The notes under the pieces are model-generated. The model saw only the letters and a program-made list of their open reading frames with translations, made no database searches and had not been told where the DNA came from. Positions 23,301-35,300 of a stretch of 64,000 bases of DNA are shown here, one piece after another. Every line of letters begins with the position of its first letter. The first letter of the stretch is position 1. The DNA comes from Branchiostoma floridae. Lineage: Eukaryota; Chordata; Leptocardii; Amphioxiformes; Branchiostomatidae. The DNA lies in the NCBI RefSeq assembly GCF_000003815.2, contig NC_049982.1, positions 28,582,329 through 28,646,328 of the forward strand, given 5' to 3'. The position numbers and the translations under genes are program-made.

Positions 23301-26300
23301 TTTGTAGTGACTGTGAACATTAAAACAACTGCAGAAATACATCTTGCCTATCCTCTTTTTTCAACTGGAAACTGAGAACCACTGTGAACACATTTTCGCC
23401 CTGCCACGAAGTTAAACCCTTGCAAGCTTAAAAGCATTTACTGTACTGTAAACTTTGAAATGTCTGCAGTGGTTTTATAGTGTATTTCCAACTTTTTAGT
23501 TACCGTACTATGGAAATTTTACTACTAATTACTTTAAAACACTGCCAAAACCTTCTTTGATTTTCTGAATTTTGGTATGTGGGTAATTATTGAGATCCCA
23601 AAGAGATACAGCCATTTTTTGTCCCCTAGCAGTGTATTTATGTACTGCGGCACCACAGACCAACACCCCTTCTTGACAATAGTGTGGTCTAGTCCTAAGA
23701 TGGCTGTCTGCCTGGCAGCAGGGTCAATGACCCCAATTTGGGACACCTTGGATGAGCTTTAACTGTTTTTGCACATTTTAAAGCTATTCATGACTTTCTG
23801 GCATTGAAGAATTCACAAAAATTCAAAATATACTGTGCATTCGATTTCTTCCTTGGATTCTATTCTTGTAACGTAAGGTGTAATATAAGCAAAATATGTT
23901 ATTACGATACAAATGTAGTCGCATGGTAACAAATCCTCTTGCAAAGTAGTGTAAAAGTTAAAGTGCGTCATGGAGGTTTTGTAAAGGACACAATATAGCC
24001 ATATTCTAAAGGACGAGGTTGTTTGTTAGATTTTCGTCTCAGACGTTTAAGACCTTAATGAAGATCTCTTATACAGTATGGGTCTTGAGTGCTTTGGGGT
24101 AGAGATTTGGGACCTTACGCCCACTCAAAGTGGTCCAGCACTCTTGAACATTTAAAAGCACTTTACAAAGGTCCTTACATGTTAAAATGACAGGAAACGA
24201 CATTTGGCCAAACACAACTAGATTAATACTGTTTTCATGGCAAAGGGCACGTAGGCAGTGTTACAGTAACAGTTGTTGCAAAATTAGGTTATAGAATACC
24301 AGTAAAGAAAAGGCCAGTGAATTAGGCTTAAGTGTACATGTACCTTTGCCTTCCCATCAAATTCCAGGTGTGAAAGTTTCCACTTTTGTTACCTTCATTA
24401 AAAATGGTATTGTTTTGAATTTGCCTGTATGTTCATCTGTCTGTGTCTCTAGATATTTGGGTTCTTGACTTACTTACTTGACTTACAAATGTATGTCGGG
24501 TGTCGCTCCTCCCCTGCCTCCCGAACCACTGTAGCAGCCCAGAAGACTTTGACGAGCATCGCTTGCCCCAAGGGTTATTTGGGTTCAGAATAACTTAAAA
24601 ATGGCAGGGTGAATTGTGTTCAAAAGCCTATGGCTAGTTGGGCAGCCCTAGCTGTTTGTAAACAGCTGAATAGATAAATGAATTTATTTGGTGTGTAGTA
24701 AGTTGTCTTGTCCTATGAATATGATTATATTTTGGGCCCCCTTGGGGCTTTCCTTGGTACTGCAAGAGAACATCAGGTTTTTCTGTTTTGTATTCTTGAC
24801 ACACTATCATGGTACATGTACAAATGTACTTACTTTTGTGGATACTATAGTACTCTAGTAGATAGTTCTTTAGGTGACATAGGTTTGTGCCACCTAGCAT
24901 GAAATATGAGTACTGCAGGGGTGTTTTTGTCGAGATCTTTTCTTCTTTTCTATCCCCAGCCCAACCTCATCCTCCCATTGTGCCACCTAGCATGAAATAT
25001 TGGTACTGTAGGTGTATTTTTGTGATAATCTTTTCTTCATTTCCAGCCAAACCCGACCTGACCTACCCATCCTGCCACCTAGCATTAAAGTTTGTAACTG
25101 CAGGGGCATTTTTGTTAAATTTTTTTTCTCTTCTTTTCCAGCGCCAGCCCGACCTGACCCACCCGTGGTGGGGAAGGTGACCCACCACAGTATCGAGCTG
25201 TACTGGGACCACGCACAGGCGTGGGCCGACGGGGGTGCGGGGGATACCGGCGGCGCGGGGAGGGTTCACTTCTGCCTACAAGAGGAGGACAAGAACAGGG
25301 GATTCGCCACAATCTATGTGTGAGTGTTATAGAGAGAAGCTCCAGTCTCTCACTGGCTAATGTGTGGTATTAGCAAAAATGAACATCTGTACATGTACCA
25401 TAGTATTATGTTATTTGAAATTTCATCCGTGTATTTCTTTTGGAAGAATCTTCAGCAATAAAAATTTGCACTATGATTAGTACCAACACAGATGAGCTTT
25501 CATGATAAAATGGTCATGTTGACATTTCAGAAAGTTACACACTGAGTGATGCTTCTGATCGCCGTGCAGATTTACCACTTTTCTAAGTACACAATGTACA
25601 TCTGGGCACTTAACCTGTATTCCTGTTATTACTGTACCCAAAGCAAGCATGGACGTCAAACGCTTTTCAAACATTGTCAAAGACCAGTTTATGTACATGT
25701 ATCTCCCATAGGCATATGTGACAACAATGTTGGAACTAAATGCCCAGGGTATGTAACATTGTGCAAACATTGTCAAAGACCTTTTCATGTATCTTCTATA
25801 GCCATATGTGCCTACAATATTGTAACTATATGCCTGGTATGTATGTCAAATGGTTTACAAACATCGTAAAAGACCTTTGCATGCGCATGTATCTCCTATA
25901 GGCAAATGTGCCAACCATGTTGTTGCTTAATGCCCCATTTGTGTATCAAGCTTTTTGCAAAGCTCTAAAAGCCCTATTATTGAAAGAGAAACATATGCCA
26001 AACCATTGTTGAGAGGCTGGCATTTTCCTCAGCTATGTTTATATCCCTTGAGGGTTAAGGTTTTTAGATTATTAAGGTCACTCTTATGCAATTACTGTAA
26101 ATGCGCTTAAGTTTGCAGTGGTTTTATGTTTGCGGTTTTCTTGGTGAAGCAAACTCAAAACTGCTGCAAAAATTTTTCTTCTGTCCTCTGCTTACCGGTA
26201 CCTCACCCTCTAAAGTCTGTGCGCTACATGTGTGTACTAAACCTTGTACAGTGTTATGCTTTGTTGGGAGCACCTGTTACCGTGAAGATGCACAAATAGT

Positions 26301-29300
26301 AACAATTTGAAGGCACAATTGAATACAGATCTAATCTTTGAACATTAAATGAATATCTAATCAAGAATTTCAAGCCAAGTCAGAGCCTTGATTTATTTTT
26401 TCATTGCCCAGTTACCTACATTGTATTATCAAGTGAAAGTTGATCACGTCAACACTGCTGAAAGTGACTGTATTTTCTGTAGTACCCTTGCCAAGTTGCT
26501 AAGTATACTACATGTAGTAGCCTAAGGTAGTTTTCTGATTGGCTATGAGTATCCGTATAGGTGACAGAATTTCTATTACTGAATTATGCGAATATTGACA
26601 GCCATTATGAATTCGAAACCACAGCGAACTCTCTCACATTAAATCGCCGCAAACTTAAACACTTTTAGAGTGTGTATTAGACCCCTTGAGTGTAAAACTT
26701 GCAGTCTCCCAGTTTCATGCAAATTATGTTCCATTACAGTGTAACAAATTTTCAAGATGGTTTTTATTCTTCGTCGCTTTTAGGATGACCTCTTCATTGC
26801 AAAATTAAAACCACTGCAAAAATGTTTTAAAATAGTCTTCTGATGCACATTTTTGCCCTGAAATTAAATCCCTGCAAACTTAAAGGCACTTACAGTACAT
26901 TTACATTATTTCGTCCCTTGTAAAATCTGTCCCACCAGTTTTAAGTGCTATTCATCAGTGTTATAACAACTCAGCATACACGTGTGCGGATGTACTTCAT
27001 ATCACAGAAGTGTTGTCTTAACGTCCTTGGGACGTCCATTATGATTTATATGGGGGCATTCTGAGCTGTTTGCCTCGCTGTCATCAGCCTTATGGGGTTG
27101 TTATATGGGCCCCTGTTTTCTGTGTACAGTCAAGGCAATTAGTAAAAAGCTTTGGATTGTATATTTTTGTGTTGTCAAATGCCACAGTTACATAGAGGTT
27201 GTCTTGGAGATACTATTGGTCAAAAGCTGCCAGTACACGTTTTGTATATCATTGGTGTTTGTCAAAATCAATTATTCATTCTTTTCTGTTGCTTGAAGTG
27301 CTGTCTTCCAGGTGATATCCATGAAGGAATATATTTGATATTCTTAAAGATGTGATCTTTGATAAGTTTTAAAAGTTTTGCAAAAATAACTGAAACTCCA
27401 GTGTTTTCAGTCATTTGTTTTAATCCAAAAATTTGATTTATGTTACATCATGCAATGTCCCTACTTTCATTATGATATACTCTTATGAGGTCAACTACCA
27501 GTAGGAATATTATTGAAATGGCATTATGACAATTAATATCATGAATTATAATCACAAATCATGCAAAATTTGTTTTCAATTTTTCAATAAATGCATGAAT
27601 TAACCTTGATACTGATATGATAGAAAAATGAAATTTCCTCATCTGTTTGTCAAAAACGCAGACATTTTTGCGGTTGTTATACATTCGCAGTTTTCGCGGT
27701 GCAATTTTACTGCGAATTTCAAACCACCGCAAACATTTTTCCATGGCAGTAAGAGACTACAGTGCATGATGCTACCGCGAACTGTGACTTCCGCAACCAC
27801 GGAATTACATCCCCTTGAACTTCAGGGCTCGTAATACTGTTTTCTGCATACCTGCACTGGTGCAGGTAACATTGAAAATTACCTGCACCAGACATATGTT
27901 ACCTGCACCACTCTGAATCTAGGAAGTATGGATCATATTAAAATTGTTCAGGAACCATTGCTATTTTTTCTTTTATACTTTATAGGTGGTAACAGTAAAT
28001 GCAGCAAATAACAATCCATACATTATAGGACATTTAATTTATGTATAAAACCCAGTACATGGACCAGTGCAGGTTAGGTGCAGGTAGACATCAGAAATAC
28101 CTGCACAGCTCCAATTTTACCTGCACTATCATGCATATGCAGGTGGTATTTTGAGCCCTGAACTTAAATGCCCTTACAGTATCTCTTTTCTTGTGTCCTC
28201 CACAGAGGCTATGCGAAGACTTACACAATAGAGGGACTGGACCCACTGACCCAGTACAGGTATAGACTACGGGCGGTCAGTGATGACGAGGCAAGTGGCT
28301 TCAGTCCAGCTATCACAGTGTCCACTACAAGTAAGTACAGTGTTTAACGCATGCATGTTAGGCCACACCAATTTAATTTGTTGCTTCTCGGATTTTTTTC
28401 AGAAAAGTTTGGACCGGCAGGTCGAAAAGGAAAAAAGTCTTAAGATAAGGAGAGTTTGACTGGGCTTACTTAATTAGTACATAAAAAATAAATTTCCTTA
28501 TCACATTTCATGCAACAAATCAATATTTAGGGTGGTCCCTGATTAGCATTTAAGCCCCAATTTTGAAAAAAATTATAACAGTATGTACCATCCAAAATAA
28601 TCACAAATAGGCACTGAAATTTAAGGCGGCTTTTAGTTCATTCGTCAGGAGAGGCAGTGAAAATTTGTCAACGGGATTTTTTTTTCAAATTGGGAAAAAT
28701 AGGACAGCAGAATCCGAGAAGCAACAAATAAAATTGGTGTGGCTTTATGATAAAAAATTTATGATTGGCCCAGCTTTTTTTACTCATCCTCCTACGCACG
28801 GTCCCAACGGCTAGCTGACTGCTCAGCCTATTGGGCCCTGCTATCCCAGGCCCTACCCGCAGGTATCATGCTCGTCGCCATATACTTGCCTTCTTGATTA
28901 TATATATTAATGACCTTACCCTTATATGGGCAGTCAGCCGTTGGGATATTAATGAGCTTACCCTTATATGGGCAGTCAGCCGTTGGGAATCGGGCGTAGG
29001 AGGATGGTGCTATGTAAGACGTAACATGATTGGCTGATAGCTTCCCAGCGGCCTTTGCGAGACAGCTTTCGACAACAAAAAGCCCAATACCTGGGGGTAG
29101 GGCCTGGGATAGCAGGGCCCAATAGGCTGAGCAGTCAGCTAGCCGTTGGGACCGTGCGTAGGAGGATGTTTTTACTGTACATTGTCCAGTTATCCAATCC
29201 TGTATCCTCAAAAATCTTTGTCAAAATGTAAAAATGCAAAATAAGAACAAAGCAAATATTTGACGTACATGCATCCATTCTCTCATTGGTCGAATCCCTA

Positions 29301-32300
29301 GTTGCCTGGCTTTCATTGGTTGAAACTTGAATTGATAATTGTGATGGACAGTCAGGATTGGTGTATGGTCTCTTGGTGAGGTTTGTAATAGTTTCATGCA
29401 AATGAAATTAAAGTAAATAAAATTATATGACATGTACAGTGACAGTTAGTACAATTTGCATTCTTGTTTGGTTGTATTGTTAGAAATTTGTCAGAAATCC
29501 TCTATGGAGTATGTTATTCATTGCCACAAACCGTTCATGATAACTTCTGTTGCTGTTTCTTCATATCGTAATGAATGTAAATCTTTTTATACATTTCAAA
29601 TATCCGCAATCAAATTTTGAACAATGAAATCAAAACAAAAAGTAGATGTTATTTTAAGGCAAACGAAAGACATATTTCATTTGTCTCTGCCACTCTCTGT
29701 CACAACATTCCCTCAGAGATGCTTTAGATTAATGAGCTCCCAGGTTGCCCAAGGTCTTTGGGGAAGGGTAGCCATGGAGTCAACCACTCCTAAAGGTCAC
29801 ATTCATTACAAACAATATTAAACCACCCTTATTCACTGTCATAACCACCAACATGGCCTCACAGGAGAAGCATTCCGTGACGTTTTGCGATGAAGAGTAT
29901 TCCTCTAGCGAGGAGTTTGTCGAAGATAATAATTTAGTCGATAAAAATTACGGAGGCAAAAAGGGCGCTAAGAGTACGGCGGGACTGAAAGGGAGAAGAC
30001 AGGTGTCGTTTGTCACAGAGCTTCAATGTTTTGATGCTGATTCTGATGATGAAATCTTCTTGGTACCAGGTTTGTAAAAAGAAGGTGTATAGGAATGGTT
30101 ATTACTTCCTTGAAAGATGGAGTTATTATTTTGGGTATGTCTGTGTTTCTGAATATTCTTTTATAAGCATAACTTAGGAACCATCGGATGGATTGGAACG
30201 ATATTTGCTATGTGGGTAGGTCTTGGGATTTGGGCTACCAGGCAGCTTTCCTTGCTACTGCAGAAGAACTGTATGTGAGTCAAAGCACACAATACTTGCC
30301 AACAGTACTGTAGCATATAATCCTAGATTTGAATCAATTTTTTTTTCACAAATTACCATGTACAAACAATATTTGGTTGATGTTGACAAGGCCAAGGTGA
30401 AACCACAGATCTATGCATATGTGTCCTGAATGAATTGTACAAATGGATTTGTTATTGTTCTTTACAGGAGAGCCACTCACATCAGAGCATCTGCACAAAG
30501 CTGTCAACAACAACGACGTGCAGGCTGTGGTCCAGATTCTGGAGGCAGGGTAGGTCTAGCTACATGTAACTTTTATACAGAAAAGTGGTTCAAATTCAAA
30601 CTCCTATTCTTGCTCAAAAGTACTACAGTAACTACAGACACGTTTGATCTTCATGTCAACTTGGGAAAGGAAGTTGTAATAATTATATGTTTTTGCCTTG
30701 AAGATATGATTTGGATATGGTAATTATTTTACAGATATTGTTTAACTAGGTGTTTTGCTATGTTAAGTACATGTATAATGTAGACAAATTTTTCCTAGTA
30801 ATCCAAACCCACCTTTCTTATGAATGTGTTATGATTTATAATTAAATTTCATCCCATACATCTCTAACAGAAATCATAGCAGTCTAGGACATTTTTGCAT
30901 TAAAGTTGTGGACTATGCAAGTCCAATTATTTCAGACATCATGAATACAGCCACCTTTTTTTCTAAGATTCTGAAGAAATGAAGTCAGTACTAATAGCTT
31001 GTTGTTGACCCCCAGAGAAACCACAGAACACATTTCTTCTAACGAGGATGGGGAATCCAAGTGGTGCCGGTTTCGGAGGTAACCTGCTACCCCCATGGCT
31101 AGCTGTGTACCGCAAGGCTCCATGCTTGGCCCCCCCCGCTGAACCCCATCTATGTCCTGCCTTAACATGCAGCTTACGTTGTACAACCTCATGCTTTCCT
31201 GGTTTCTTCACCATGGTTTGCCTTGGTGTCGTCTTTCAATTGAAATTTACCCCCTTGGCTGTATACCTGTGTACCGCAAGGCCTCATGCTTGGCCCCCCG
31301 CTGAACCCCATCCATGTCCTGGCATAACATGCAACAACCTCATGCTCTCCTGTTCTCTTCTCCATGATTTGCATTGGTCCATCAACTATAATCTACCCAC
31401 TTGGCTGTGTACCTCAAGGCCCCATACTTGGCCCCCCACTGAACCCGTCCTGTGCTTTAACATGCCTCAATCCCATGTTTTCCTGGTCTCCAACCAACGT
31501 TTACTTTGGTGATTCTTCAACCTGGGTCTCTGACCAAGGTTTCCATCCATCCAGCTAACCTGAAACCTTTTCTCCTTATTCCCTCAGCTAAACTTCAATC
31601 CATGGCCAGCAGCTTTTCCCCAATCCCCTTTCATTCTCAGCAGGCTTGCCACATTCTGTCATACATTTAGATTTGCTACAGTTGTCTGTGTAAGGTTTTC
31701 GGGTGAGGGTTGTTTTTTGGTTGAACGGTTTTGACTCTATTTGTTGTTCCTAACAGGGATGTTGGAGTAGACGTTCCTGACAAGTACGGTCTGACAGCTC
31801 TGATGAGTGCGTCACAGAGGGGCTTCAGTGGGTAAGACATTCAGAATTCTTTTATTACATTATTATACCTTTGCCTTTATTTGCTTTTAGCTAAGTTTAA
31901 TGATGGTAAGTTTCTTACCGGAAAAAAGGAGGTACTGTTAATACAGTTAAATAATAATATAATGTTTGTGGTAGTTTTTCCATCACTACTTCGAACTTGA
32001 ATCTACGGTGAACACTCCATTTTTCCACTACCACAAAAATTCCCACGAATTGAAGTGCTTATTGTAATCAATGATATTTGTTTGCAGATTTGTGTGTGAC
32101 TGCAGTTCTGCAGTTAGAATTTGATGATGCTAGGCATGTTGGGTATACTAACGGAAAGTTTGGTCAATGGTGACAGAAAGGTAAAAAAAGGTGACATAAA
32201 ATGAAAGTGGCCTATGTCCTGACCTGTACTTGCGGAAGCACTTGCCAGGCAAACGATTTCTATACCGCACTACTTATTGTCATTCTATAATTTTACATTA

Positions 32301-35300
32301 CCTGAAAATACTGCTGTGATGCTAAAAATTCATGTGCATGATTGGGACATCATAAGCAACCAACATGCAAAAATTCAAACAAATCCATCCAAAGGACCAT
32401 AGTGAGCTTATAGCAGCAAACACACAGACCCTGCCAAAAACAATACCCCTTTACGAGGTGTCAACCTTCATTCACAGAGGTAAAAATACAGTTCTGTTCC
32501 CCCAGAAGTCTTATACCGTACCTAAGTTTTATATGTACCAAAGGTTTAAGTTGTTTGTGTTCGCCCGTCCTTGCCAATTACATTCCCCTTCAGTGAATGT
32601 CTAAGACGTAATCCCGTTTCTTTTCTTCTTTACGTTAAAGACTAAACATCTCGCAAAAGAATCCGAGGCATTGTGCTTCCTACAACTGAATTAAAAGACC
32701 TCGGTAACTCCTGTGATGATTGCATTATGTCGTTAGAGCGCGTTCCCAGCACAAGGGATAATCCCTTTGTTCTGGTAACTCGTTAATCATTAATGAAGGC
32801 TTTACTGGTGTATCGGATTTCTCATTGGTTACTTCTGCATGAAGGAGCGTCAAAAGAGTGGTGACTTTTATGTAGTGCTGTCGCAGAACGTAATGGCACC
32901 GGGTGATTAGCGTGGCTTTTAAGGTGTTTGTATTTGTTTGTACTGTATTACGTACTGAATGCCTAACATTTTACCTCTGACGAGTGTACTGTTTTTGGTT
33001 TTGTACAATGTCATTCAGGGCTCAAAATGATACCTGCATATGCAGGTTAGTGCAGGTAAAATTGGAGCTGTGCAGGTATTTCTGGTGTCTACCTGCACCT
33101 AACCTGCACTGATCTATGTACTGGGTTTTATACATAAATGTCCCATGTCCTATGTAGGTGTCTATGGATTGTTATAAGCTGCATTGACTGTTTATTTCGA
33201 GCTCTGTCATTGTACATGCAAGCCAAAGTGGGGCAAGTTTCAGCCCCGCAACATTTAATTTTAGAACTGCAGGAGCGTTTTTGTCCAGACATTGTAAAGA
33301 GGATAACTGCAGAAAGGTGTGTTAGCTTCCTCAACCAAACACATCCTTCCTGAAAGTAGTGTGGTATATTCGATGGACGGCTGGTCAGCAAACTGCCAGA
33401 TAGATGCCCTTTTATGTCATGGCTGTGATGCGAAAACGTTCGATATGGGTGTTCCGGATCGGGCAATAACTTCCGTATCAGACCTATTTGATACGGATAC
33501 ATTACTGTTGCAACACTTTTTGTTCGAGGGCACCAAATTTTTCAACTTCTGGCGCATTTCGCATCAAAACTTTCGGCCCTCTGGCGATCCTTCCCACGGT
33601 CGGGCTGGTACCTTGGGTGATACAGAATGCACCGTGTAGTATTCTATATATAGAAGGCAGAGAGCTGGGATTAATTAAGGGAAGAAGGGAAGGGAAGGAA
33701 CACTGGCTAGAGAGCATTTAATTGTCCTTAACAAAAAGTAAATATTTCAGAGTTATGAGATATTTTATTTCTTGTTTTGTGCAGCATCATCGATGTCCTG
33801 ATGAAATGCGGAGCCAGTGTTCACGAGAAAAACAGCAGCGGAAAGAACTGGTAAGACCGGAAGCTCAACTTTTGTCAGTTTAACTTTCTCACATCTGAGT
33901 AATCCCACATCCACAAGTTTGATCTCAAATGGCTATTACCTAAGCATGTAGGAACAGTGAACCACGGTTTAACGTCAAGTCTGAATTAAGGACTGGGAGC
34001 TTGTCCAGTAGCATGCATGCAAATTATTAGCAACAAGTAGTAAGGGTACAAACCATTTTTCCTTGTTGATTTGGAAAAAACGGATCTGAAAAAATCGGTG
34101 GACCAGATTTCGGACCGATTAAGAATTGAACAGATAATACCAACAGGTGTCCACATGTTTGGGGCTTACAAGTCCAAGAAAAGAACTAGAGCAACGTAGA
34201 GGAGAATTGATAGTCATTTTTACCAAGTTTCTACTGTACAGTCGAAAGTGGTCTACTTAACAGATCTAGAGGCAGTTAGTGTTTTTTCTGAAGTTATAAT
34301 TTAAAAATGCCAGAGGACGCCAAGTACTCCACCAAATTAAATTGAATCCTTTGACCATTGTTTTGAGTATCACCCATTCACAAGTTTTCACAGAAAATAA
34401 TGTCCAGGTTCAGGTCCAGACTTTTCAGTACTGGAATTTTCTGTTATAGTACGCACCCATAACAACATTGGGATTTGAACTCCAAAGGTCGCTAAAAAAT
34501 CACTGATAACACCATGATGATAACGAAACATTTTCTGTCCTGTGATTAGCTTGATGCTGGCCTGTTTTGCCGGACACCTGGATATCGTGAAGCAGCTGCG
34601 AGGTTACGGGTGCGACTGGGAGACACGTGACCTGGGCGGCTGTACCGCCATGCACTGGGCGTGTGACGGGGGCCATGGACAGGTGGTGGAGTGGATGATA
34701 CAAGATGGAGCAGAGGTACTATGAAGTCCTTTATTCATAAAGACTGAGGTACTGTAAAAAAATTTAGGTTCGCAACATAAAATGTAAATATAGAATACAA
34801 CACGGTGTATGCCGTATCACCCGAGGTCTCAGCCCGAACGCGGGTCGGATAACCTGAAGGCCAAAGGCATATTTATGTCATACCCATCTGAGAAAACACA
34901 TACATCTATTTGGATTCGAAATACACCATAAGTTGAGAAAATTTGGTGACCACGAACAAACATTGTTACAACAGCAATGTTCCAACGTCCGAATCAGGTA
35001 TTTGAATTTTCGACTGTGCCACTCTGGCGTGCGCAGTGTATGTTAAAATTATTCGATGGAAGCCTGTGTGATACAACTTCGAAGCCTGTGTTTTACGGCT
35101 TTTTATCACCTGGTCCGGAACACCTGTATCAAACGTTATCGCGGCCCAGGTATGACCAAGACATAAAGTAGAATATCAGAATAACCTAATTGCAAGCCTA
35201 CTAACTTAAAATTAGTAATTTGAACGGAGCAGTTCAGGAATTGGAACAGGGATACTTGCTTTGACATTTTCACACTGTTTCTGACATCCAGGAATTGTGA

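Noticed and set aside
24887-25180. 97-codon frame just before FANK1 exon 2
   Set aside because: It reads through the triplicated intron-exon block in mixed frames; the conserved FANK1 frame begins at the acceptor at 25,141.
28828-29211. 127-codon minus-strand frame with TADCPYKGK repeats
   Set aside because: It runs through both TIR arms and the internal tandem of a MITE, so it is a by-product of the repeat structure.
33345-33720. Shared sequence with 59,635-59,760 (ACGGCTGGTCAGC, GGGAAGAAGGGAAGG)
   Set aside because: The similarity is patchy and partly low-complexity, too weak to call a repeat family by eye.
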